Assembly: GCA_038316335.1 (NCBI GenBank)
Contig: JBBQAM010000050.1
Location: forward strand, 1 to 30,297
DNA from: JALHST01 sp038316335
Lineage (GTDB): Bacteria; Bacteroidota; Bacteroidia; Flavobacteriales; Flavobacteriaceae
DNA: 30,297 nt
Direction: 5' to 3'
Part shown: one piece after another, positions 1-7,822 of the stretch
Layout: every line of letters begins with the position of its first letter
How positions within the stretch are numbered: the first letter of the stretch is position 1
Notes under the pieces: model-generated
Databases searched by the model: none
What the model was told of the DNA's origin: nothing
The model's input: the letters and a program-made list of their open reading frames with translations, nothing else
Position numbers and translations under genes: made by a program

Positions 1-533
1 GAACGACCATCGCTACCATTGCCGATTTGAGTAAAATGATTTTCGAAGGAAAAGTCGATGAAGGGGAAGTCGGGAAATTAACCGTGGGAACCCCCTTAAA
101 AATAAGTCTTGGTGCCGTTGAAGGGAAAGAGCTTGATGCCAAATTACGATTCATCGCACCTAAAGGTGTCGAGGAAACCGGCGCCGTTCAATTTAAGATC
201 GAAGGAGATGTCGAGAATAAGGACGATGTGTTTATCAGGGCAGGCTACAGCGCCAATGCCTCTATGGTACTCGAGAAGAAAGACAGCGTCATGGTGATTC
301 CGGAAGCTTTGCTACAATTCGATAAAAAGACCGATAAACCGTATGTCGAAGTAGCCGTTGGAAAGGTGGAAGATCAAAAATTTGAACGTAAGGATATCGA
401 GATCGGCATTTCCGATGGCGTAAACGTCGAGGTGGTATCAGGCATTACCAAGGATGATAATGTGAAACAATGGAATAAGACCGAGCCGATTAAGAAGGGG
501 GATGAAGAAGAGGGCGCAACGGCGAATAATTAA
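1..533 (+). CDS. Efflux pump periplasmic adaptor subunit (HlyD/MacA-like), 3' part only
   Basis: This is the C-terminal part of a membrane-fusion protein that bridges an inner-membrane ABC or RND pump to an outer-membrane channel across the periplasm. The reading frame is open from the window edge (frame beginning at base 3), so the true start lies upstream; an internal TTG at 27 is not a credible start. The visible part opens with TTIATIADLSKM, a stretch typical of the adaptor beta-barrel domain, followed by the membrane-proximal domain (VIPEALLQFD region) and an acidic, low-complexity tail. The TolC-type gene begins 55 bp downstream on the same strand, which fits an adaptor-channel operon. 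The pump genes are presumably further upstream. A MacA-like partner of an ABC pump is slightly more likely than an RND adaptor, but the missing N-terminus prevents a decision. Confidence 0.85.
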   Translation, partial: TTIATIADLSKMIFEGKVDEGEVGKLTVGTPLKISLGAVEGKELDAKLRFIAPKGVEETGAVQFKIEGDVENKDDVFIRAGYSANASMVLEKKDSVMVIPEALLQFDKKTDKPYVEVAVGKVEDQKFERKDIEIGISDGVNVEVVSGITKDDNVKQWNKTEPIKKGDEEEGATANN

Positions 534-588
534 GAATAATTGACATCAATCTGCCTGCCAACGGTGGGTTAAAATAAATAATCAAAAC

Positions 589-1929
589 ATGAAATTTAAT
601 CACATCGCTTTACTACTGCTATTCTCAGTAGGAATGATATCGGCCCAACAAAAAAAATGGACCTTAGAGGAATGTGTCAACTATGCCGTTGAAAACAACC
701 TTACCATTGAACAATATGAATTAGACCTTGAAAATGCGACGATCGATAGATCCGATGCGATTGGGGATATGTTGCCTAATTTAAACGGGCAGATGAGTAT
801 TTCGGGCAATACGGGATTAATTCTTGATCCGACGACCAACGGTTTTGTTACGGGGACCATATTTTCTGCGTCTAGTAGCTTTACATCCTCGGTGACGCTG
901 TTCGATGGCTTACGAAACCTGCATCGGTTAAACCGGGCCAAGATGAATGCCCTTAGCAATCAGTATCGTTTGGATAATCTCAAGGACGATATTAGACTCA
1001 TGGTGGCCAATTCGTATTTGACGATTATCTCCAACAAGGAGTCCTTAAAGGTATTCAGGGCACAGAATGCCGTAACCCAACAAGATCTTTCACGCACCAA
1101 GGAATTGGTATCTTCGGGCGTAGTTCCCAAGGGAGATCAACTAGAGATCGAAGCAACCGTGGCCAACCAGGAACAGCAGATTGTGAATGCCGAGAATTTG
1201 GTGCTTATATCGCGTATCAACTTGGCACAGTTACTACAGATTACCGATTATGATAATTTTGATGTTGCAGAAATGGAGTTTGAGATTCCCCCTTCCGATA
1301 TCTTGAATAATTCAGCCAAGGAGATCTTTGAGAAGGCCTTGACGTTTCGCAACGATATCAAGTTCTCTCAGTCGAATGTAGACCTGGCTATGAAAGATGT
1401 TGATATTGCCAAAGGAGCTATATTTCCTACCATTGGTGCTTTTATTAATTACAATACACGGTATTCGGATCAAACTAGGGATCCCTTGACCGGAGCGCAA
1501 ATTGGGTTCAAAGATCAATTATATATCAACGATGGTATTTCCTATGGTGCCCAAATGAATATTCCGATTTTCAATGGTTTTTCAACGCGCAATAACATTC
1601 AGCGTTCAAATATCAGTTTGGAGAAGGCAAGATTGCAATTTGAACAAGACAAACTGGATCTAGAAACGAATGTAAATCAAGCATATGTAGATGTCAGCAG
1701 TTTTGCGAAATCGTATGAAGCGGCACAAAAAACCTTGGAAGCACGACGTTTGGCATATAACTATGCCAAGGAACGATTCGATGTGGGTCTGATGAACGCC
1801 TTTGATTTTAGCCAAGCCCAGTCGCGAGTAGATAATGCCGAGGCAGAATTGGTAAGTACCAAATACAACTACATCTTCAGATTGAAGGTCCTGGAATTCT
1901 ATTTTGGGATACCTATCGTCTTGCATTGA
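589..1929 (+). CDS. TolC family outer-membrane efflux protein
   Basis: The protein is a predicted outer-membrane channel of the TolC/OEP family, 446 aa, which is normal for the family. It starts with a Sec signal peptide of about 19 residues ending ISAQ. The mature part opens with WTLEECVNYAVENN, the classic start of an OEP repeat. Two long alpha-helical repeats follow, the second near residues 250-440, with the motif AYVDVSSFAKSYEAA and a late RFDVGLMNAFDFSQAQ segment that is typical of TolC second repeats. It sits 55 bp behind the adaptor gene and is followed by a strong terminator, so it is probably the last gene of the efflux operon. It should form a trimeric exit duct. The exported substrate cannot be read from the sequence. 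Confidence 0.93.
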   Translation: MKFNHIALLLLFSVGMISAQQKKWTLEECVNYAVENNLTIEQYELDLENATIDRSDAIGDMLPNLNGQMSISGNTGLILDPTTNGFVTGTIFSASSSFTSSVTLFDGLRNLHRLNRAKMNALSNQYRLDNLKDDIRLMVANSYLTIISNKESLKVFRAQNAVTQQDLSRTKELVSSGVVPKGDQLEIEATVANQEQQIVNAENLVLISRINLAQLLQITDYDNFDVAEMEFEIPPSDILNNSAKEIFEKALTFRNDIKFSQSNVDLAMKDVDIAKGAIFPTIGAFINYNTRYSDQTRDPLTGAQIGFKDQLYINDGISYGAQMNIPIFNGFSTRNNIQRSNISLEKARLQFEQDKLDLETNVNQAYVDVSSFAKSYEAAQKTLEARRLAYNYAKERFDVGLMNAFDFSQAQSRVDNAEAELVSTKYNYIFRLKVLEFYFGIPIVLH

Positions 1930-1936
1930 TGACCTT

Positions 1937-1979
1937 AAAAAAAGACCTGCAGGGTTTTGAAAACCTGGTAGGTCTTTTT
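1937..1979 (+). terminator. Rho-independent terminator of the efflux operon
   Basis: The arms AAAAAGACCT and AGGTCTTTTT flank an inner complementary pair, AGGGTTTT with AAAACCT, ending in a T-run. It begins 7 bases after the TolC stop codon. It is rich in A on one side and T on the other, so it could work in both directions, but only the plus strand has a gene running into it. Confidence 0.85.
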
Positions 1980-2005
1980 CGTTTTATGGTATGCCGCCTT
2001 AGGTG

Positions 2006-2013
2006 TATCTTTG
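2006..2013 (+). promoter_or_regulatory. Candidate Bacteroidota -7 box upstream of tsaB
   Basis: The sequence TATCTTTG matches the Bacteroidota sigma-70 -7 consensus TAnnTTTG exactly. It ends 7 bases before the tsaB ATG, which would give a very short or absent 5' leader. No clear TTG -33 element lies at the usual distance, so the call rests on one box and on its position between a terminator and a gene start. Confidence 0.45.
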
Positions 2014-2020
2014 CCCAATC

Positions 2021-2698
2021 ATGGCCATAATCCTACATCTAGAGACAGCGACCACGAATTGCTCGGTAAGTGTTGCAGCAGACGGGAAACTTCTTGCGAT
2101 AAAGGAAGAAGATACCCCTGGTTACTCACATTCGGAGCAACTCCATGTTTTTATAAACGATGCCTTAAATTCGGCCTCATTGAAAATCACCGATCTCGAC
2201 GCCATTGCGGTAAGTAAGGGCCCGGGATCTTATACAGGGCTACGTATTGGTGTCTCGGCCACCAAAGGGCTCTGTTTTGCCCTCGATATCCCCCTGCTTG
2301 CCATTCCCACCTTGCAAAGTATGCAATTGCAGGCGGCAACGTCCCACTATGATTTTATAATACCCCTGTTAGACGCACGGCGTATGGAAGTCTATTCGGC
2401 GGTGTTCGACGCTGAAGGAAAGGAGTTGCGGGAAACAAAGGCTGAAATCATCGATACTACTTCGTTTGCAGAGTTTCTAAATCGGGGTAAAGTACTTTTG
2501 GTAGGTTCTGGTGCCGAAAAATGCAAGGCACTTTTAGGGCATCCAAATCTTGAATTCAATACTGCCTTGGTTCCCTCTTCTAGGGATATGTGCCAACTCG
2601 CCTTCAAAAAATACCAAGTTGGGGATTTTGAGGATGTTGCCTATTTTGAGCCCTATTATCTAAAAGATTTTCTACTACAGGGCAAGCCAAAACCTTAA
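2021..2698 (+). CDS. tsaB: tRNA threonylcarbamoyladenosine biosynthesis protein TsaB (YeaZ)
   Basis: TsaB is an inactive ASKHA-fold paralogue that pairs with TsaD (and TsaE) to transfer the threonylcarbamoyl group to A37 of ANN-decoding tRNAs, giving t6A. The N-terminal ILHLETATTNCSVSV, the GYSHSEQLH segment, and especially the GPGSYTGLRIG motif are diagnostic. The length is 225 aa from the chosen start, close to the family norm. I chose the ATG at 2021 over an upstream GTG at 2003 because the conserved first strand (MAIILHLETA) begins there and a promoter box overlaps the extension. The last 4 bases overlap the end of the convergent secreted-protein gene. Its partner genes are not in the window, as is common for tsaB. 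Confidence 0.93.
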   Translation: MAIILHLETATTNCSVSVAADGKLLAIKEEDTPGYSHSEQLHVFINDALNSASLKITDLDAIAVSKGPGSYTGLRIGVSATKGLCFALDIPLLAIPTLQSMQLQAATSHYDFIIPLLDARRMEVYSAVFDAEGKELRETKAEIIDTTSFAEFLNRGKVLLVGSGAEKCKALLGHPNLEFNTALVPSSRDMCQLAFKKYQVGDFEDVAYFEPYYLKDFLLQGKPKP

Positions 2699-3426
2699 TT
2701 GTTTTTTATAGCATCGGTACCTTCGCGCTCGTCTGCCTTCAGTTGATCATAGTAGGCCAATAGCATCACCGTCTCCGCTTCGTCACGTACCTGAAATTTA
2801 TGTTCCCGGGCATAGGTGCGCAGCTCTGAATACTTATCCCATAAGACCGCAAAGACTTCCTTTCTGCTGAGGCCCAATAAAGGCATTGCTGGTTTCCCTT
2901 TCGGCTTGATATAATAGGATACGTTTGTTTCAAACTTGGGGGGTTTAAACTGGGTATACCCATTTTCGGGATCGATCGGTCCTTTGATTGTTTTTATGGT
3001 TCGCAGGTACAATAGGGTCTCGCCGTCGTTTAGGCGTATAAAATACCCTGCTTTTAGGTTGCCATGGTCTAAATAGTCGATATATTGGTAGGTCTTCCCA
3101 TCAATATGCGCTTCGATATCCTTGCTTTTTGATAGAAAGACTTTTTGGTCGTCTTGCAAGAACTGCACCGCATCGTGATAGGCATCGAACCGCATGGCGA
3201 GTTCTTTTTGTTTTTTCCCATAGAGGAACCATTGCCCCAATTTGAACTCTTGATCCAGGTAGGGCGAACCCGCTACGAGATACTCGTGTTCGATACGATT
3301 AATATCCCTTGTGGTTATCTTGAAGGGTTCGTCGTCAGCCTGAGCCAGACAAATTACCGGTAAAAGAATCGCAAGGAGTATGCTGCTTTTCCTAAAGGTA
3401 TTTCGCAAAGAACCGACCGATTCCAT
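2695..3426 (-). CDS. Conserved secreted protein of unknown function
   Basis: I do not recognise the family. The protein has 243 aa with a clear Sec signal peptide: basic residues near 8-13, a hydrophobic core SSILLAILLPVICLA, and cleavage near residue 29. The mature part is charged and mixed alpha/beta, with no cysteines and no visible catalytic motif. Tyrosine-rich strand-like stretches (YQYIDYLDHGNLKAGYF and the YLRTIKTIKG region) suggest a small globular beta domain, with a helical C-terminus. It starts 3 bases after the mscS stop codon, so the two are almost certainly co-transcribed and possibly co-translated. Its tail overlaps tsaB by 4 bases on the opposite strand. A periplasmic partner or an unrelated passenger of the channel are both possible. 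Confidence 0.75.
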   Translation of the reverse strand: MESVGSLRNTFRKSSILLAILLPVICLAQADDEPFKITTRDINRIEHEYLVAGSPYLDQEFKLGQWFLYGKKQKELAMRFDAYHDAVQFLQDDQKVFLSKSKDIEAHIDGKTYQYIDYLDHGNLKAGYFIRLNDGETLLYLRTIKTIKGPIDPENGYTQFKPPKFETNVSYYIKPKGKPAMPLLGLSRKEVFAVLWDKYSELRTYAREHKFQVRDEAETVMLLAYYDQLKADEREGTDAIKNN

Positions 3427-3429
3427 CCT

Positions 3430-4251
3430 TTATTTTTTGGTATGCATGACCCTCTGTGGAAACGGAATTTCAATATCGGCTGCGTCGAATTGCAGTTTTA
3501 ATTCTTCCAATACATGAAAATGTGCCGCCCAGAAATCTTCGTTTTTCGCGTAGAAACGCAAGGTCAGGTTCACCGAACTGTCAGCCAGTTCACCAACATA
3601 GACTTCAGGTGCGGGTTCTTTAAGTATTTTTTCGTTGACGGTGCAAATTTTGAGAAGAATGTCTTTGGCCTTTTTGATATTAGAACCGTAACCGATTCCG
3701 ACATCGATCTTATCCCTTCGAGTAGCTTCCCCATTATAGTTGACAATTGTATTGTTTGACAATTGCCCATTGGGGATTATAGCGACTTGGTTGCCGAACG
3801 TATTTATTTTGGTAGTAAAGATGGTAATTTCCTTAACACTGCCGTCCACACCTTGGGCCGAAATCCAATCGCCTACCTTAAAGGGCTTGAAAAGCAGAAT
3901 AAGCACCCCGCCTGCAAAATTCGCCAAGGAGCCCTGCAAGGCCAGACCGACAGCCAATCCTGCTGCACCTACCATCGCTACGAGTGATGACGATTGCACC
4001 CCCAATTGGGTGATGACCAGTACAAATAATAAAAGTTTTAGGGCAATACTAATGAAGCTTTGCAGAAACGATTCAAGGGCCAGATCGTAATCCTTTTTTT
4101 CAAAAAATTTACGGACTATCCGGTTGATAAATTTGATGACCCAAGTGCCTGCGAAAAGAATCAGGAGCGCAGAGATAATATTCGGGGCTATTTCCAGGGC
4201 AAATTCCATGGCCCGTTTCCAATAGTCTTGGTAGTTTGCAAGTTCATCCAT
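3430..4251 (-). CDS. Small-conductance mechanosensitive channel, MscS family
   Basis: This is a predicted inner-membrane heptameric channel that opens when turgor rises and releases solutes after osmotic downshock. From the ATG at 4251 it has 273 aa, close to E. coli MscS (286). Three membrane segments are visible: residues about 20-42, 60-80 and the pore helix at about 85-110. The pore helix carries the Gly/Ala-packed pattern VGAAGLAVGLALQGSLANFAGG, shared here only in outline with MscS TM3. The beta domain follows (FKVGDWI, then IPNGQLSNNTIVNY), then the alpha/beta vestibule. The ORF is open for 19 codons upstream, but MDELANYQDYWKRA is the natural N-terminus. It precedes the secreted-protein gene by 3 bases and lies 78 bases downstream of the DUF255 gene. 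Confidence 0.92.
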   Translation of the reverse strand: MDELANYQDYWKRAMEFALEIAPNIISALLILFAGTWVIKFINRIVRKFFEKKDYDLALESFLQSFISIALKLLLFVLVITQLGVQSSSLVAMVGAAGLAVGLALQGSLANFAGGVLILLFKPFKVGDWISAQGVDGSVKEITIFTTKINTFGNQVAIIPNGQLSNNTIVNYNGEATRRDKIDVGIGYGSNIKKAKDILLKICTVNEKILKEPAPEVYVGELADSSVNLTLRFYAKNEDFWAAHFHVLEELKLQFDAADIEIPFPQRVMHTKK

Positions 4252-4329
4252 AAGGGTGGTATTTAAGCGGTTAAATGGCAAGGAAAAGAATTTAAGGTTC
4301 CTTGTCAAGAAATAATAATTAATGTATTG

Positions 4330-6453
4330 TTAATTTTTGTCTTTATATGCCAGTTGCTTCAATACATCCTTGGCATCCGATACCGGTAATTTGCAACTCC
4401 CATGCTGACAAACATAGATCCATGTTTCCCCTTGGGTGTAGCGGTCTTGAAGTAGTGAAAGTTGACTGTCATTGCTTGAGGTGCCTGCGAAAATGGTATT
4501 GGGAAGATACTGCCCGATTAAATCCATCGCCTTTTGATGGTAAGACTCGCCCACAATGGCCACTTCATAAAAAGGTTGTTCGAAATAGAGGTCGAGCTGC
4601 AACCAGTTGGCATAGCTTTGTAAATTTTCGGCAAGATTCATCTGCATCGTCTTTAGCATATGTAGCGCGGTATCTTCATAGTGCATGTCCGGAAAGAATT
4701 TAGACAGCTTAAAGAGCGCTTTGGCCAAGATTGAATTCGAAGACGGAATCACGTTGTCCATGGTTTCCAAGGTTTTTCTGATGACATAGTCATCTTTTTG
4801 GGAGGTGAAGAAGAACAGGCCGCTCTTGGGGTCATAAAAATTATCCTGGCAATACTGTGTCAAGGCGCTCGCACGTGTCAGCCATGTTTCGTCAAAAGTT
4901 ACCTCGTACAGGGCGATATAGGCATCAATGACCGAGGCATAATCTTCTAAATAGCCATTGATTGTGCTCCGTTCATTTTTGTAGTTATGAAAGAGTCCGC
5001 CGTCGGGCCGTGTTAATCGCTCGCTTATAAAGGCCGCATTTTGCAAGGCAAGGTCTAAGTACGACGCATCGCCCAAATAACGATAGGCGTCGACCAATCC
5101 CTTCAACATCAAGCCATTCCAAGAGGTGAGGATTTTGTCGTCAAGACGGGGCCTACTTCTTTTGGAGCGCTCTTTTAATAGAATCTGCCGACTTCGGTCA
5201 AGGGTCGTATGCAATTGTGACACGGTTATATGATGTCTTTTTGCGATTTCCTGGTCGGTGGCGTTGCGGATCAACACATACGTGTCATGCTCCCAGTGTC
5301 CGTACCCATTGATGTTATAATACTCCTTGAAAATCGCGAAATCGTTTCCTAACAATTTTTGCAGGCTAGCTTCCTCCCAGACATAAAAGGCACCTTCCTC
5401 TAATGCTCCCGAATCGTTGAGGTTATCTGCATCCAAGGACGAGTAAAAACCACAATTTTCATCCAGAAGTTCATTGGTAACAAAGGCGATTGTCTTTTCA
5501 ACGGTTTCCTTGTAGAGTTCGGATTTGGTGACGGCATAGGCTTTTGAATACAGACTGACCAATTGGCCATTATCATACAGCATCTTTTCAAAATGTGGGA
5601 TATGCCATTTCGCATCGACTGAATATCTAGAAAAGCCACCGCCAATATGATCAAAAACACCACCCCATGCCATTTTTGTCAAGGTAGTATTCACATATTC
5701 GACCGTTTCTTTATTATTTAGTGCCACCCCATAGTGTAGTAGGAAATTCAAATTAACGGGCATCATAAATTTAGGTGCGCCCTTGTACCCGCCCATCACA
5801 GTATCAAAATATCCCGACCAATCATTTACGGCCTTTTGCATCTGCTCCAAGTTCATGATTTCGGGATTGTCATTCCCCTCCACCAAATTGATATTTTTGA
5901 TGCCCTCTGCTAGATTTTGGGCATATTCCGATAGCTTTTGCGGATCTTTTTTATGGAGTTCGGACAACTGCTGCAAGGCCTTGATCCAGTTGTCCTTTTG
6001 AACATAGGTGGCACCCCAAAAAGGGTGACCGTTGGGAAGGGCGACAATATTCAACGGCCAACCCCCACTACCGGTCATCATTTGTAGGGCATCCATATAT
6101 ATATGATCGACATCGGGCCGTTCTTCACGATCGACCTTGATACAGATAAAATGATCGTTCATAACCTTGGCGACCGTTTCGTCCTCAAAACATTCATGTT
6201 CCATGACATGGCACCAATGGCAGGCGGCATACCCGATACTGATCAGTAAAAGCTTGTTCTCCTTTTGGGCTCTTTTCAAGACTTCTGGGCTCCAAGCCTC
6301 CCAATTTACGGGGTTATGGGCATGTTGCAGTAAATAGGGACTCGTTTCGTTAATAAGGGCATTCGTATGTTTATAGGTCATTTGTTCTGGTTTTTGACCA
6401 TAAAGGGTGCATAGTGTAAGAAGTGCGATACTATAGGATAGACATAGGTGCAT
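4330..6453 (-). CDS. DUF255 thioredoxin-like / six-hairpin protein (YyaL, SPATA20-like)
   Basis: The protein has a thioredoxin-fold N-terminal domain of the DUF255 type followed by an (alpha/alpha)6 toroid resembling glycoside hydrolase or GlcNAc-epimerase folds. Counted from the ATG at 6453 (707 aa), the signature SPYLLQHAHNPVNW is at residues 38-51 and the active-site-like CHWC is at 78-81, followed by VDREERPDVD. The toroid carries the conserved GGGFSRYSVD and the WHIPHFEKMLYDNGQL segment. The family is widespread, but its reaction is not established; a redox or carbohydrate-modifying role is only suggested by fold. The first 20 residues look like a signal peptide ending YGQ, implying export. 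An alternative start at 6381 would remove that leader and matches the usual cytosolic form. Confidence 0.9.
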   Translation of the reverse strand: MHLCLSYSIALLTLCTLYGQKPEQMTYKHTNALINETSPYLLQHAHNPVNWEAWSPEVLKRAQKENKLLLISIGYAACHWCHVMEHECFEDETVAKVMNDHFICIKVDREERPDVDHIYMDALQMMTGSGGWPLNIVALPNGHPFWGATYVQKDNWIKALQQLSELHKKDPQKLSEYAQNLAEGIKNINLVEGNDNPEIMNLEQMQKAVNDWSGYFDTVMGGYKGAPKFMMPVNLNFLLHYGVALNNKETVEYVNTTLTKMAWGGVFDHIGGGFSRYSVDAKWHIPHFEKMLYDNGQLVSLYSKAYAVTKSELYKETVEKTIAFVTNELLDENCGFYSSLDADNLNDSGALEEGAFYVWEEASLQKLLGNDFAIFKEYYNINGYGHWEHDTYVLIRNATDQEIAKRHHITVSQLHTTLDRSRQILLKERSKRSRPRLDDKILTSWNGLMLKGLVDAYRYLGDASYLDLALQNAAFISERLTRPDGGLFHNYKNERSTINGYLEDYASVIDAYIALYEVTFDETWLTRASALTQYCQDNFYDPKSGLFFFTSQKDDYVIRKTLETMDNVIPSSNSILAKALFKLSKFFPDMHYEDTALHMLKTMQMNLAENLQSYANWLQLDLYFEQPFYEVAIVGESYHQKAMDLIGQYLPNTIFAGTSSNDSQLSLLQDRYTQGETWIYVCQHGSCKLPVSDAKDVLKQLAYKDKN

Positions 6454-6481
6454 CTTCAAAGTTAAGACTAAATAAGGGCAT

Positions 6482-6512
6482 AAAAAAAGCATCCGTGATT
6501 CCTCGCGGATGC
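6482..6512 (-). terminator. Rho-independent terminator downstream of dodecin
   Basis: A perfect 7-bp stem (GCATCCG with CGGATGC) is followed on the minus strand by seven T residues. It lies 20 bases past the dodecin stop codon and just upstream of the DUF255 gene. It therefore separates the dodecin transcript from the DUF255 and mscS genes. Confidence 0.85.
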
Positions 6513-6532
6513 CTTGTATTTGTTTGAAAATA

Positions 6533-6733
6533 CTAACGTACCTCGAACGTAATCTTTACGTTTACCCGATAATTGTCGATCTTACTGTCCTTAACGGTGG
6601 CGCTTTGCTCATGAATATATATCGAGCGTATGTTCTTTACTGATTTTGAGGCTTCCGCCAAGGCATTTTTTGCTGCTTCTTCCCAGCTTTTATCAGAATT
6701 TGCCAATATCTCTATAACTTTTAAAACTGCCAT
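6533..6733 (-). CDS. Dodecin family flavin-binding protein
   Basis: Dodecin is a tiny cytosolic protein that assembles as a hollow dodecamer and binds flavins (riboflavin, FMN or lumichrome) in stacked pairs, serving as a flavin store and quencher. The 66-aa product shows the whole family pattern: an N-terminal strand VLKVIEILANS, the helix KSWEEAAKNALAEASKSV, then the strands IRSIYIHEQSATV and YRVNVKITFEV. The tryptophan at residue 17 (KSWEEA) is the flavin-stacking residue of the family. A terminator follows directly, and the Nfu gene ends 71 bases upstream, so the gene may be a second cistron of the Nfu transcript or stand alone. Confidence 0.93.
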   Translation of the reverse strand: MAVLKVIEILANSDKSWEEAAKNALAEASKSVKNIRSIYIHEQSATVKDSKIDNYRVNVKITFEVR

Positions 6734-6804
6734 ACTATACGTGTTTTTTAGATTTCCATCAAGATACTGAATAATTCTGCCATCTCGAAGTGGTTATGAT
6801 AAAA

Positions 6805-7707
6805 TTAACCGTTCAAGGCTACGACCTCATGTATCTTGTCGCCCATCATATTCTTCAACATGGTCTCGATCCCGTTTTTAAGGGTAAAGGTCGATGACGG
6901 GCATCCACTACAGGCACCTTGTAAAATCACATTGACGGTTTTTGTGCTTTCATCATACGATTTGAAAAGTATGTTCCCACCGTCGCTCGCAACTGCCGGG
7001 CGTACATACTCTTCTAGAATATCGATTATTTCCTTTGAGGTGTCATCAAGGTGTTCGTCCTGAATTTTCATTTTTGGTGCTTCAGCGACCTTTTTGGAGA
7101 CGCTTTGAGAAGAGACGGCCTCATTGCCATTGGCTAGGAAATCACGAATCATCTCACGCAGGTCCATCGTTACTTCTTCCCACTCGGCGACCTCATATTT
7201 GCTGACCGAAACATAATTCTCATCAAAGAATACCTCTTTAACAAAAGGAAGGTGAAAAAGTTTTTTGGCCAAATCAGACTCCTTGGCTTCATCGATATTC
7301 TTGAACTCAAAGGTCGTAGGTACGATACGCTTATTTGCCACGAATTTCATAACTGCCGGGTTGGGCGTTACTTCTGCATAGACCGTTACCGGAATGCTCC
7401 CAAGGTCATCCTGCTCGATGACGATAGGTTCACCGGCATTGAGGTATTCTACCAATTGTTGGGCTACTTCATCCTTGACGTCGTTCCATTCAACAATATC
7501 AAAACGCTCTAGGCCGATAAAATTTCCAGAGATGTAGACGGTTTTTATAAAGGGTAAATAAAATAGCTGCTGGGCCAAAGGCGAAATTTTAGCATCGTCT
7601 ATGTTCTTGAACTCATAGTTTTTACTTTTCACCAAGGGGTGATTCGCCTCGAATTTTAGGATTGCCGGATTTTTGGTGGGCACAACCGAAATGGAATACT
7701 CTTTCAT
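6805..7707 (-). CDS. NifU/Nfu-type Fe-S cluster scaffold or carrier with duplicated N-domain
   Basis: This protein is expected to carry a [4Fe-4S] cluster to apo-proteins. It has 300 aa. Two Nfu N-terminal domains lie in tandem: residues about 3-98 (beginning VVPTKNPAILKFEAN) and about 107-195 (beginning AEVTPNPAVMKFVAN). They share the patterns NxxIxKFxAN, FKNIDxAK and LFxLPFxKxVF. A linker of about 25 residues leads to the C-terminal NifU domain (about 220-297), with the cluster-binding CSGC at C266 and C269. Typical Nfu proteins have one N-domain; the duplication is plain in the sequence, and I believe it is common in this phylum. A dodecin gene follows on the same strand. Confidence 0.92.
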   Translation of the reverse strand: MKEYSISVVPTKNPAILKFEANHPLVKSKNYEFKNIDDAKISPLAQQLFYLPFIKTVYISGNFIGLERFDIVEWNDVKDEVAQQLVEYLNAGEPIVIEQDDLGSIPVTVYAEVTPNPAVMKFVANKRIVPTTFEFKNIDEAKESDLAKKLFHLPFVKEVFFDENYVSVSKYEVAEWEEVTMDLREMIRDFLANGNEAVSSQSVSKKVAEAPKMKIQDEHLDDTSKEIIDILEEYVRPAVASDGGNILFKSYDESTKTVNVILQGACSGCPSSTFTLKNGIETMLKNMMGDKIHEVVALNG

Positions 7708-7822
7708 AGGTATGAATTTTTACAAAAATACGAAGGTTTTGCCGCTTTTCTGCTATATAATAATGTTGTATTTCATCCGTTATACTTTATATTTAATCGA
7801 TTTTATATCCCTATATTTTTTG

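Noticed and set aside
7673..7822. N-terminal extension of the PorP-like protein by 50 residues
   Set aside because: The extension overlaps the start of the Nfu gene on the other strand, is AT-rich with no family similarity, and precedes a full signal peptide at 7823.
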